From positions 1 to 62,745 of the forward strand of contig JAHEJC010000003.1 in the NCBI GenBank assembly GCA_024639065.1: 62,745 bases of DNA. Reading direction: 5' to 3'. Position 1 is the first letter of the stretch; each line of letters opens with the position of its first letter. Both the position numbers and the translations under genes were made by a program. The notes under the pieces were generated by a model that had not been told where the DNA came from, did no database searches, and was given only the letters and a program-made list of their open reading frames with translations. This document shows positions 18,361-27,448 of this stretch, piece by piece. This DNA is from Lewinellaceae bacterium (GTDB lineage: Bacteria > Bacteroidota > Bacteroidia > Chitinophagales > Saprospiraceae).

Positions 18361-21000
18361 CTATTTAATCAGCACCATTTTCTGGGTTGTCCGATCCGAT
18401 TTGGTCTTCAAGGTATAATAATATACTCCTCCCTGATGAAGTTTTGCACCATCTAGCTCAATTTGATGAAATCCTTTCAGCAAAGGAGTTTGATAATTCC
18501 ACACTTCTTTACCAGCAATATCATAAATAGTTAACGTCACCGGACCATCCTCCATTAAATCAAAAGGAATTATTGTATTCTTGCTAAATGGGTTTGGTGT
18601 ATTTTGATATAGTTTAAATGAACCATTTGCAATCAAGTCATTTTTGATAATTACCTGTCCATTTAAATCGTTCTGATCCACTGCTTCATTTACGTGTTTC
18701 GTCAGCTCTAGTCCGGTTTTAGAAATAGATAATAGTTTAACTTCATTGACCGATTCATTATGAGTCCATATTATTTTGGCAACTTGTTCTTCTTTAATCA
18801 TTTTAGCGTTAACATGTAATTCGGTCAACACTCCCTCTTCCAAGTTAATACTAAACATAGCGCCTTTAAATTGTTGCCCATTTTTAGTCCATAACTCGGT
18901 ATTATTTCCATTTTGTCTAGTATAGAGTTCAAGATTTGCCGGTTCTTCCTTGTTTCTCAGCGATGCTCCAGTTCGGGAAAGTGTACCATCAATATCTCCT
19001 AATTTTACACCTATAAAATTTAATGAACTCATTGGATTGGTTACCATAGCCAGATCATATGCTTCTGGAAATGGGTTTTCAAATGGATTTACTGGATTTG
19101 GAAAGACATAATTTGCATCAACAAATCTCCAGGACTTAGATCCTTCTGGCATTGCTTCTCCCCTGTTGAGAATCATAGAGCCCAATTTAAATACATCCAT
19201 TACATCAATTACACCAGAACCATCCACATCAGCAGCAATCATTTTATAAGGTGAATCCAGCTCGATATTACCAGCTACATAGTTGAAAAGCATGATGTAG
19301 TCCAGGGTAGTTACCCCATCTGTAAAATGAATATCTTTATGAGGTTTGACTACATATCCTTGGTCTTTTGCAATATCAATACTGAAATTTCCTAATTGGT
19401 CAGTCATTGTAGAAACCATTCCAACTCCTTCAAAGTTTACTAATGCTTCCTGCACGGCCATTCCACCTTCGGTAACAATATTACCACTCAAGGATACCAC
19501 TGCTTGCTCGCTTGAATCCTGAGGGCACATGCCTAAGTTATCCTGAAGTATCAATGTAGCTGTACAGAAATTTTCATTTCCAAATTCATCGATTACAAAT
19601 ATCTTTATTTCATTGGTGCCTATATCGTCACAATCCAATCTTGAAGGTTCAGCTCTAAAATCCAAATAATGGTTAGGGGTTACATTATCATAGCTCCCTG
19701 CATCAAAAAGTTTGGGATCAATTACGGTATACAGTCCATCATTGTGCCATCCAATATCCGTAACGATTTTGGTATGACAATAAGGCGTGGGCGCATGTTC
19801 GTCCCTCACCGTAATTTTTACTTTACAAGAAGTATGATTATGACATCCATCCGCTACCTTAAAAGTAACCCAATGAACACCCATAGGATAATGCCCACTG
19901 GCATCTGCACCATGGCTATCAGCATATTTTGAATCATTAGTGATATGTAACTTATCACTACAAGATCCGTCACTTAGCGAAGCGGTGGCTTCATCTAGGT
20001 CCACAAAAGCAGTTGAAGCGTTACCTGAAACAGTTACGGTTTTATCTTCTGGACACTCGATTACCGGAGCGCTTCCACCTTTTACTTTAATCAACTGGGT
20101 ATGGGTCCACTTTCCATAACTATTGCTACCGTAGCCACTATTACCATAACTGTTATGATTATAAGAATAAGCATCATAATTACACCAGTCAATTACAGAC
20201 CAGGTACGCAAAATCTTGTAGCAAAAATCAGGTTTATCATGATATCCTGTAGTAACAGGATAGAATATTTCATCATGATAAGAAATGCCTAGTTCACTGC
20301 AATTTCCTTTGTTAGAAAGGTGAGGATAACCATAGTGATCGCCTAAATATTTTGGATCTAAATCGGCTTCACACTCATCCGTCCAAAAATCAGCAGGCCA
20401 ATATTTTACAGGTGATCCATACTCATGGCCTTTAATTTTTACTAGATATTCGCAGTAATGTTGCTTTCCACATTCATCAACTATCTTCCAGGAAACTTTT
20501 ATGTGCCCAATACCACAGTTATTTAAGTGTTTTTCTTTCCAGGGACCAAAAATCTCATAATGACCATAGGAATGCACTTTTGGTTTTTTAAACTGGTAAT
20601 AATGCAAATCATCACAATAGATCCATTCATCATAAGGACATTCTATGGTGAGACTATTGGATTGATAATGGTCATTTTCTACCCAAATTTTCGTATAACA
20701 ATAATGCCATTTACCATAATGATCTTTGATCCTCCAGGTTACTTTGATGTGGCCTGAATAGCAATTTATGTGCTTATCTACCCAAGGGCCTTCAATATGA
20801 TACCCATATCCATGAACCACTGGCTTATAATGGTTATAATCGATATAATGAATATCCGAATAGTTGACATAACCATCATGAGCACATTGAATATCTAATG
20901 ATTCTTCATTATTGGCGTGACTATCAATGTTAAAACCAATCAGGATAAACCCAAGAAATAAAATGTTTTTGGAGATGTTTAATAGTAGAGATCTGTCCAT
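18361..21000 (-). CDS. Protein D: smaller T9SS-secreted dockerin protein with His/Tyr-rich N-terminal repeats
   Basis: The protein has 879 aa. A signal peptide (ILFLGFILIGFNIDSHA) is followed by two tandem modules of ~75 aa that are very rich in His and Tyr with spaced Cys (residues ~37-110 and ~118-188). Examples are GHIKVTWRIKDHYGKWHYCY and GHIKVSWKIVDECGKQHYCE. A HYR-like part follows (SAPVIECPEDKTVTVSGNAS, VADGCHNHTSCKVKITVRD), containing a Ser/Tyr/Gly insert (NSYGNSGYGSNSYGKW). Dockerin-like repeats lie at ~560-613 (DGVTTLDYIMLFNYVAG and DVDGSGVIDVMDVFKLGSMI). A diverged cohesin-position segment follows, then a T9SS sorting domain from ~793 (LYQNTPNPF ... TQKMVLIK). It is the most divergent of the six. 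No catalytic site was recognised. Confidence 0.87.
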   Translation of the reverse strand: MDRSLLLNISKNILFLGFILIGFNIDSHANNEESLDIQCAHDGYVNYSDIHYIDYNHYKPVVHGYGYHIEGPWVDKHINCYSGHIKVTWRIKDHYGKWHYCYTKIWVENDHYQSNSLTIECPYDEWIYCDDLHYYQFKKPKVHSYGHYEIFGPWKEKHLNNCGIGHIKVSWKIVDECGKQHYCEYLVKIKGHEYGSPVKYWPADFWTDECEADLDPKYLGDHYGYPHLSNKGNCSELGISYHDEIFYPVTTGYHDKPDFCYKILRTWSVIDWCNYDAYSYNHNSYGNSGYGSNSYGKWTHTQLIKVKGGSAPVIECPEDKTVTVSGNASTAFVDLDEATASLSDGSCSDKLHITNDSKYADSHGADASGHYPMGVHWVTFKVADGCHNHTSCKVKITVRDEHAPTPYCHTKIVTDIGWHNDGLYTVIDPKLFDAGSYDNVTPNHYLDFRAEPSRLDCDDIGTNEIKIFVIDEFGNENFCTATLILQDNLGMCPQDSSEQAVVSLSGNIVTEGGMAVQEALVNFEGVGMVSTMTDQLGNFSIDIAKDQGYVVKPHKDIHFTDGVTTLDYIMLFNYVAGNIELDSPYKMIAADVDGSGVIDVMDVFKLGSMILNRGEAMPEGSKSWRFVDANYVFPNPVNPFENPFPEAYDLAMVTNPMSSLNFIGVKLGDIDGTLSRTGASLRNKEEPANLELYTRQNGNNTELWTKNGQQFKGAMFSINLEEGVLTELHVNAKMIKEEQVAKIIWTHNESVNEVKLLSISKTGLELTKHVNEAVDQNDLNGQVIIKNDLIANGSFKLYQNTPNPFSKNTIIPFDLMEDGPVTLTIYDIAGKEVWNYQTPLLKGFHQIELDGAKLHQGGVYYYTLKTKSDRTTQKMVLIK
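20430..20895 (-). repeat. Two tandem His/Tyr-rich Cys-containing protein modules in D
   Basis: Two consecutive ~75-residue coding repeats share the order ECPxDxWxxxxDLHYxxxxxPxVHxYGxxxxGPWxxKHxNxCxxGHIKVxWxIxDxxGKxHYCxxxxxxK. The repeat is clear at protein level and diverged at DNA level. Confidence 0.75.
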
Positions 21001-21152
21001 AGAAACACGGGTTTTAGGGTGAAAATTAATAAATGGATAAACAAATTATAAATCGGGGGGATATATCTAAGCTGAAAGATACTAATTTTTCTTCAAGTCA
21101 CCTTTTTAGCTCAATATTTTAACTTTCGCAAGATTTGTACCAAAAACAAAGA

Positions 21153-21187
21153 AAAAGCCCCCCTCCATAACTTTTTGGAGAGAGGCC
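21153..21187 (-). terminator. Intrinsic terminator downstream of protein E
   Basis: On the minus strand, GGCCTCTCTCCA pairs with TGGAGGGGGGC around an 8-nt loop, followed by TTTTTCTTT. It lies about 55 nt beyond the stop codon of protein E. Confidence 0.8.
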
Positions 21188-21243
21188 ATCCCAAAAACCG
21201 ATTTTTCCTTGAAAATCAGTCCAAGTCGAATCAATAGGTGTGA

Positions 21244-24200
21244 TTATTCAATCACCACCATTTTCTTAGTAGCTGTGTAATCCTGAGCATCAAGCTGATA
21301 GTAAAGTACTCCTGAAGCAGGCATGTCTTTCTTATCGACTCGAATTTCATTATATCCTTTTGTAAAGTCACCAGTATATTCCTTCACTATTTTACCCGTC
21401 ACATCGAGTATTTTCAAACTAGCACTTCCTTTCACTGGTAATACAAATCCTATGGTAGTGGTCTTGCTGAATGGGTTTGGATTGTTTTGATACAATTCAA
21501 AGTCCCCTGTTTCAACAAGCGCATCTCCTCTGGTAAATTCTACTGAAACGTTCATCACCTGACCAGCTGCATATGCTTCTGATTTGGTGATTGCAGAATT
21601 AAACTTAAAGGCTTCACTTAAATTGACATTTTGATCTGCTCGTACGACTATATAGAATAAGTCATCTGTTTTGTCGATTGATACAGGCTCAAAGCTGTTC
21701 CAAGAAGTAGTAACCAAACCTTTCTCTGAATTAATGAATCCAAAGTTGTCTTCGCTCACATTAATACTTCCAGACTGGATTTCAGTAATCGTAACGCCAT
21801 TAAGATTTATGGTGAATTGATAACCTTCCACACCTAAGAAGTTCTTAGCTCTCACGGGAATACGGAATTCTTGTCCCGCATTCAATGATTGCTCTTCAAT
21901 AGTGAAGGCCAATTTAGCACCACTTGTTCTGACACTAGCACCGAGTAAACCATTGGCGAGTGCAGTACTATTGACATCTCCGATTTTTATTCCAATCAAG
22001 TCAATCAGATTTTGACCTTCGCTCATCTTGTCGATTACCACTTCAAATGGGAATCCCCAAGGCTGAGTCCGGTCAGCGAATTGATAATCTTTGGACACAA
22101 ATCTCCAGGAGTCGTTATTTGGAAACTCATCATATAACCCAAGGATTAGTTTTCTCAATTCTACAATATCCAATGCAGTAACTGTATTAGACTTGTTAAT
22201 ATCTGCGGCAATAATCTTATATGGAGAACTCAACTTCTGAATTCCTAAGATATGCTTCTGGATAAATACAAGGTCTAACGTACTTACTCCATTGATAAAG
22301 TCATTATTTCTGACTGCTTTTACTCGGTACTGACGATCCATAGGTACACCATTGAAAGCATACAATCCATCAGCTCCAGTGGTAAAGTTTGAAAATGGAT
22401 TCGTACTGGTACGAAGATCAACAGATACATCTTGAACATTTTCACTGTTTTCTGTTGATATCACCCCGGCAATTGACGCCGCTGAGCTATCATTACAAAC
22501 ACCATTACCCTGTATTGAAAGATACGTCTCACAGAAATCATAGTTTCCTGATGCATCCCATACATAGATAGTTACTGGAATGGTACCTACTGAATCACAA
22601 GTAAACTCTCTGGATTGATCATCAATATCGTCAGAGAATGAGAAGGTCAACTCACCTTTGTCACAGTTATCAAAGCTACCCGCATCCAAATCTTTCGCCC
22701 ATACTTTAATAGCTCCTGTGGTAGGCATTAATACAGTAGCTATACCATGGTAACAGTAAGGAGTAGGCTTCTTACAATCTTTCACTTCAAAATCAACATA
22801 ACAAGTATCTTCATTTCCACACTTATCTGAAGCAATCAGATAGGCCCTATGCAATCCTACTGGGAATTGTCCTTTCAATCGATTTTGATCACTTTCTGAG
22901 CTATAGATATAATCATCTTCATCTCCACCTATGAATGGATCCACGTACCATCGGTAAGCGATCTCATCAACAGGGGTACACTCATCTGTGGCAGTACCTA
23001 ATTCGTAATCCACAATAGGTAATATACAATCTTCATCATCTATACAGATCTCAAAGGGATCAGAACAAGCCAGCGTCGGTGCATTTCCATCATATACTTT
23101 GATCACTTGTAGATAAGTCATGATACCATCACCATTATCTTTCAGTTTTCGATATATACATGGTCTTTCTTCACCAGCTCTAACTCTGTCATCAACAATT
23201 ACTTCTGCATAACGATCGTGCAAATCAGGATTGTAAACACACCAGTCAATAATTGTCCAGGTTCTGAAGATTTTATAACAAGCTTCATCCACAATATCAA
23301 ACTTTTGATCTTCATAATTTACTCCAATAAATTCACAATCATCATCACTAATGATAGGATATCCGACCCCATCCTCAGAAGCTTCGAGTATAGGACTAGT
23401 AGTACAATCTACTAATGTATCCCCAGGGAAACATACTTCAAAGTCAGAACGGGCCTTAACCACTATCTTCTGATAACATACTGAAGAATTATCACAGTAA
23501 TCGTACACCGTCCAGGTTCGGGTTAAGTAACCATTTCCACACTCATTGAGATAAGTTTTTGTATCGGTCACAATATCTTTCACTCCGCAATTATCATCAA
23601 TAACTGGTTCATCAAATTGCTCTGTAGGATCAGGCTTGCCATATGAAGGATCATCGTATCGGTCAAGTAACAACCACAGTCGGCAATAGACTGGCTCCCA
23701 GTTTACATTTTCGTAACAAGGATCATGTCCATAACTGTGATCATCTCCATAAACACTATGACCAGGACCGGCATAGTAACCATGTTTTCCACCATTCCAA
23801 GGATAATCATACGCATCCGGATTACAACAGAATGGATCTGAATGGCGCTCTACTGAAATATTTCCAAGCACCTCTATTAGATCTGAATTCCTGAGGGTAT
23901 GTAAGGTCTTCGGATTATCAAAGGTTTTAATGACTTTATCAATGGTAATAGTATCCCAATAAGGCACACCATCACAGAAGATAGTCTTATCATCCGGTGC
24001 ATCACAAATTGGAGCAACTTTATCATCTTTGATTATCTCCACCATACAGTCGTTATACAAATGTGGGAATGTGTACCTGCTTTCACACAATATTGCTAGT
24101 TCAGGATACTTAGCCAGATTTGCTTTCCATTGTAGATACAGCGCATAGTATTTGTCTGTAGGTTCCTGATGTCTCTGGAATTCACAACAAACATAATTAT

Positions 24201-26058
24201 GCTCCACTACATGCGTGTAATCACCTACTAATTTATTCTCTGCAGTATTTATTGCGAAAGTCAAAGGCAAACATTCCTCATCAAAATCATAAACTAAGTC
24301 ATCATAGTTACAACCTAAATAAGGTCGTGGACTTTCATAATGCGTATATCTATGATAATTGACTTTGAAGAAACATGCAAAGTCATCATATACATTGAAG
24401 CAGTACCAGTTATGCTTAGTTCCTTTGAATATATGCGGATCGTATAATGGAAGACCACAAGCTTCATAAACTCTCAACACAACTGTATCTCTTCCACAAT
24501 TTGACAGATCGATATAATCATTAAAAACATAACAATTAATCCAATGCTCAATGGTTTCTTCGATTTCATCTTTCTGCGCATGGTATGCATAATGTCCGAG
24601 ACATTCTTCATACTCAGTTCTCCAATGATTTCTCCAGTATTCAATAGAATCCATTGAAGCTACAGCAAAGTGCAGTTTATTACAACAATTGTCATGACTT
24701 CCATCATCAAGACTCTCAGCATATACTCGAGCCCAGCATTCTTCTGGATCAAGCGTAACTTGAGTAATTTCATCACATATCGGTGTAGGTGGTTGTTCAT
24801 CGACTACATATACAATTTGTTGTACTGTAGTTGAGTTGAGACATCCATCGATCAATATTAGATTGACGACGTGCCAGCCAGCCGGTAAGTAAATACGTTC
24901 CTTGGTCCCGGGTTTTATCTCCCCAGAATAATAGAGGCCTTGAGATACACCATGTCTGGCAGGTACTTCTACTGAGTATCTAACCGTCACCTCATCAAAT
25001 GCATTCCAGCATTCTTTGATAATAGGTGGTCGCACTAGATCCACATGAGCTTTACATTCATGCTTACTGGTATAGCCATAGATTGTATCAATTTTGGCAA
25101 GATCAACTACAGGTGCCAACGTATCAATAATCTTAATCCATTGGGTGCATACTGTGTCTTCTTTTGAACACCAATCAACAATCTTCCACTCTCTACGGAT
25201 TTTGTAAGTATGCCCACAAGCTTCAATTATATGATCTTTGTAATGGGCATAGATCTGACAGAAAGCGGTATTTGGCCATACATAGACTGTATCACCATCA
25301 TTCAATACAAATGGCGGATCTACCAGGCCAATACTGTTCCCTAACGGATCGATAATAGGTTTTGGAATTCGCTTTCCATCTACAATATCATAATACATAG
25401 TATCCTGAAGTCGTGGATCGCAACATTCCAATAGAGTATCCGGGGGACAAACCAGGCTATCCAGAGTCTCTCTTTCAATATAGAGCGTCTGGTCACAAGT
25501 TTGTGAATTTCCCCAAATGTCAAGAGCTCGTACTGTTCTTTCAATACGACCTACAAAATTTAGACTGTCACAATTATAATCGATCCAGCGATGACTGATA
25601 ATTTCAGTCCTGGCGGGATACATACAATTGTCAGTCGGTTCTATTAAAATCGCAGGATATTCTTCAGCTATAAAACAACTGATGGTATCATCCCCACACA
25701 TAATTTGGGGAGGATACTTGTCCTCGATTTTAATTCGACCCCAACAGGAATTGCCTGAAACAGTATCTCGCACTCTATAAATGAGTGTATACTGTATCAA
25801 TCGCTTGTCGACCATGTTGGGAGCCAAGTCAACTGTAAGATCTGGGTACGGATAATCTATTTCAACTACTAAGTTTGAATCAGCACAAGCTGTGAGATCA
25901 CCATTTAAAACATCAGCTACTTCGACCGTACGCATACAGGCAGAATCCATACTGATGTTAACCAAATCGTTACAATTTAATTTACATTCCTGAGCAGATA
26001 AATTATCCAACCCAATCAATGTAAAAAAAGCGGTCAATGTAAACATTAGCTTTTTCAT
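21244..26058 (-). CDS. Protein E: giant T9SS-secreted HYR-like/dockerin/cohesin-like protein
   Basis: The protein has about 1604 aa from MKKLMFTLTAFFTLIGLDNLSAQ, a textbook signal peptide; the track start adds 10 residues and is less likely. The mature N-terminus ECKLNCNDLVNIS is shared with F. Cys-rich HYR-like modules follow, including CDEITQVTLDPEECWARVY and RTWTIIDWCVYNPDLHDRY. There is a His/Tyr/Gly insert near residue 770 (HGYYAGPGHSVYGDDHSYGH). Dockerin-like repeats lie at ~1252-1307 (NGVSTLDLVFIQKHILGI and DINKSNTVTALDIVELRKLI), a cohesin-like domain at ~1379-1504 (RAKNFLGVEGYQFTINLNG) and a T9SS sorting domain from ~1519 (LYQNNPNPF ... ATKKMVVIE). It is closest to F, so tandem duplication is likely. 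PorP/SprF and CHU_C genes lie upstream on the same strand. Function unknown. Confidence 0.88.
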   Translation of the reverse strand: MKKLMFTLTAFFTLIGLDNLSAQECKLNCNDLVNISMDSACMRTVEVADVLNGDLTACADSNLVVEIDYPYPDLTVDLAPNMVDKRLIQYTLIYRVRDTVSGNSCWGRIKIEDKYPPQIMCGDDTISCFIAEEYPAILIEPTDNCMYPARTEIISHRWIDYNCDSLNFVGRIERTVRALDIWGNSQTCDQTLYIERETLDSLVCPPDTLLECCDPRLQDTMYYDIVDGKRIPKPIIDPLGNSIGLVDPPFVLNDGDTVYVWPNTAFCQIYAHYKDHIIEACGHTYKIRREWKIVDWCSKEDTVCTQWIKIIDTLAPVVDLAKIDTIYGYTSKHECKAHVDLVRPPIIKECWNAFDEVTVRYSVEVPARHGVSQGLYYSGEIKPGTKERIYLPAGWHVVNLILIDGCLNSTTVQQIVYVVDEQPPTPICDEITQVTLDPEECWARVYAESLDDGSHDNCCNKLHFAVASMDSIEYWRNHWRTEYEECLGHYAYHAQKDEIEETIEHWINCYVFNDYIDLSNCGRDTVVLRVYEACGLPLYDPHIFKGTKHNWYCFNVYDDFACFFKVNYHRYTHYESPRPYLGCNYDDLVYDFDEECLPLTFAINTAENKLVGDYTHVVEHNYVCCEFQRHQEPTDKYYALYLQWKANLAKYPELAILCESRYTFPHLYNDCMVEIIKDDKVAPICDAPDDKTIFCDGVPYWDTITIDKVIKTFDNPKTLHTLRNSDLIEVLGNISVERHSDPFCCNPDAYDYPWNGGKHGYYAGPGHSVYGDDHSYGHDPCYENVNWEPVYCRLWLLLDRYDDPSYGKPDPTEQFDEPVIDDNCGVKDIVTDTKTYLNECGNGYLTRTWTVYDYCDNSSVCYQKIVVKARSDFEVCFPGDTLVDCTTSPILEASEDGVGYPIISDDDCEFIGVNYEDQKFDIVDEACYKIFRTWTIIDWCVYNPDLHDRYAEVIVDDRVRAGEERPCIYRKLKDNGDGIMTYLQVIKVYDGNAPTLACSDPFEICIDDEDCILPIVDYELGTATDECTPVDEIAYRWYVDPFIGGDEDDYIYSSESDQNRLKGQFPVGLHRAYLIASDKCGNEDTCYVDFEVKDCKKPTPYCYHGIATVLMPTTGAIKVWAKDLDAGSFDNCDKGELTFSFSDDIDDQSREFTCDSVGTIPVTIYVWDASGNYDFCETYLSIQGNGVCNDSSAASIAGVISTENSENVQDVSVDLRTSTNPFSNFTTGADGLYAFNGVPMDRQYRVKAVRNNDFINGVSTLDLVFIQKHILGIQKLSSPYKIIAADINKSNTVTALDIVELRKLILGLYDEFPNNDSWRFVSKDYQFADRTQPWGFPFEVVIDKMSEGQNLIDLIGIKIGDVNSTALANGLLGASVRTSGAKLAFTIEEQSLNAGQEFRIPVRAKNFLGVEGYQFTINLNGVTITEIQSGSINVSEDNFGFINSEKGLVTTSWNSFEPVSIDKTDDLFYIVVRADQNVNLSEAFKFNSAITKSEAYAAGQVMNVSVEFTRGDALVETGDFELYQNNPNPFSKTTTIGFVLPVKGSASLKILDVTGKIVKEYTGDFTKGYNEIRVDKKDMPASGVLYYQLDAQDYTATKKMVVIE

Positions 26059-26473
26059 GAAACATCGGTTTTGGTTAATACAAATCATTTTTTGTCATTT
26101 AATTACTAAATAGCAGCTATCGAAAAATCCATAACTGTTTATTCGCAAAACATTCAATGATATATAAGAAAGGAAAGACAACTTTAAATCAGTGTAAATA
26201 TCCATTTATATATATCAAATATGTTTTGAGATTATTAATTATCGTAATATGTTCAAAACTTATGCCAGAAATACTTAATGTTATACATTAAGCAAAAATT
26301 TAATAAGTTTTTTCTGTAATATATAAAGGGAATAAAAAGGAAAGTTGATATTAATAATTATCTTAATATCAATTAGTTATGCATAAATGCATAATAATAA
26401 GCAGCGGTCACTTTTTGGGGATCGATACGGTGAAATAAAGGGAAATGAAATGGAATAATTTACGTGTTTAGCG
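26059..26473. other. Intergenic region upstream of protein E
   Basis: No gene is seen here. The leader box TTAACCAAAACCGA (26065-26078, minus) lies 6 nt before the E start. The rest is AT-rich sequence in which I found no convincing promoter box, and no clear terminator for the porP/sprF gene. Confidence 0.65.
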
Positions 26474-27424
26474 TTATTCCTCTAGCTCCAGATCATCGTC
26501 TAGTTTTACTCGCTTTGGAGTTCGGTTAAGGCTGAGCCCAATAGTAAGTTCATGCGAACCATTGTTGTATACCTGAAAGCCTCCCAAACCTATATCATAA
26601 GAATATGAAAGTCGGAAATTGTTCACTCTAGTTCCAATTAAAAAGGCTACTTTATTTCCTGCACCTAATGAATAACCAAGCCCTCCGATAAGTTGATCAT
26701 CTAAGAAAGAAAGTTTCACATTAAGATCAGCAAAGAAAGGTGAATCTTTAAGTCTCCTTAATAGGATGGAAGGTTCTACTTTAAAATTATAATCTTCTAT
26801 GATAAATCGATGTCCGAGTAAAAGTGTAAAATACTTAAAGAACGTATTGTCTGTATCCGGAGTCATTACCGTCGCTTGATCAATCCTAGCTCGAATCAAA
26901 TTAGGTACCGAGAAACCAAAAATAAACCGTTCCTGGTATTCAGCATAGAACCCAATGGTTGCATCAAAAAATTGAATACCATCAATAGCTTCTTCCAATA
27001 CGGCATCACCCGGTTCGTAAAAATCACTCAATAAAGATCTGTTAGACAAACGATTCTGTTGAAATTCAGTTGTCAATCCAGCACTCATCTTAAATTCATT
27101 TACTTCAAATTGATACGCATATGAAAGTTGAGCTCTATATCGCTGTAGCTCACCCAAATTCTCACTGAATAACATGGCACCCAATCCAACACGATCTGCC
27201 ACTAATCCATCATAACTTAGGGTAAAGGTTTTAGGTGCATCTGCAAAGGTAGCATGTGAGTTTTTATATCCAAATAACAACTCGTGGCTACCCGAAAATC
27301 CGGTATACGCAGGATTAATAAATACCGGGTACAAATGAGCCTGAGAATAGACTCCTCTGTCCTGAGCTTGAATACTTATGATTATTCCTACTGTAAATAA
27401 AACTGAGTATATAATTTTATTCAT
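26474..27424 (-). CDS. PorP/SprF family type IX secretion membrane protein
   Basis: The 316-aa protein has a signal peptide (MNKIIYSVLFTVGIIISIQAQ) followed by the family opening YSQAHLYPVFINPAYTGFSG. Alternating beta-strand segments end in aromatic residues, as expected for an outer-membrane barrel-like protein (GLGAMLFSENLGEL, LLGHRFIIEDYNFKVEPSIL, RLSYSYDIGLGGF). PorP/SprF proteins are outer-membrane partners of T9SS; SprF is needed for export of the SprB adhesin encoded beside it. Here it lies 24 bp downstream of a CHU_C/SprB-repeat gene, the same arrangement, so it is probably the dedicated helper for that protein. Unlike its neighbours it has no sorting domain. Confidence 0.93.
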   Translation of the reverse strand: MNKIIYSVLFTVGIIISIQAQDRGVYSQAHLYPVFINPAYTGFSGSHELLFGYKNSHATFADAPKTFTLSYDGLVADRVGLGAMLFSENLGELQRYRAQLSYAYQFEVNEFKMSAGLTTEFQQNRLSNRSLLSDFYEPGDAVLEEAIDGIQFFDATIGFYAEYQERFIFGFSVPNLIRARIDQATVMTPDTDNTFFKYFTLLLGHRFIIEDYNFKVEPSILLRRLKDSPFFADLNVKLSFLDDQLIGGLGYSLGAGNKVAFLIGTRVNNFRLSYSYDIGLGGFQVYNNGSHELTIGLSLNRTPKRVKLDDDLELEE

Positions 27425-27448
27425 GGATTTATAATTACCGGTGTAAAA

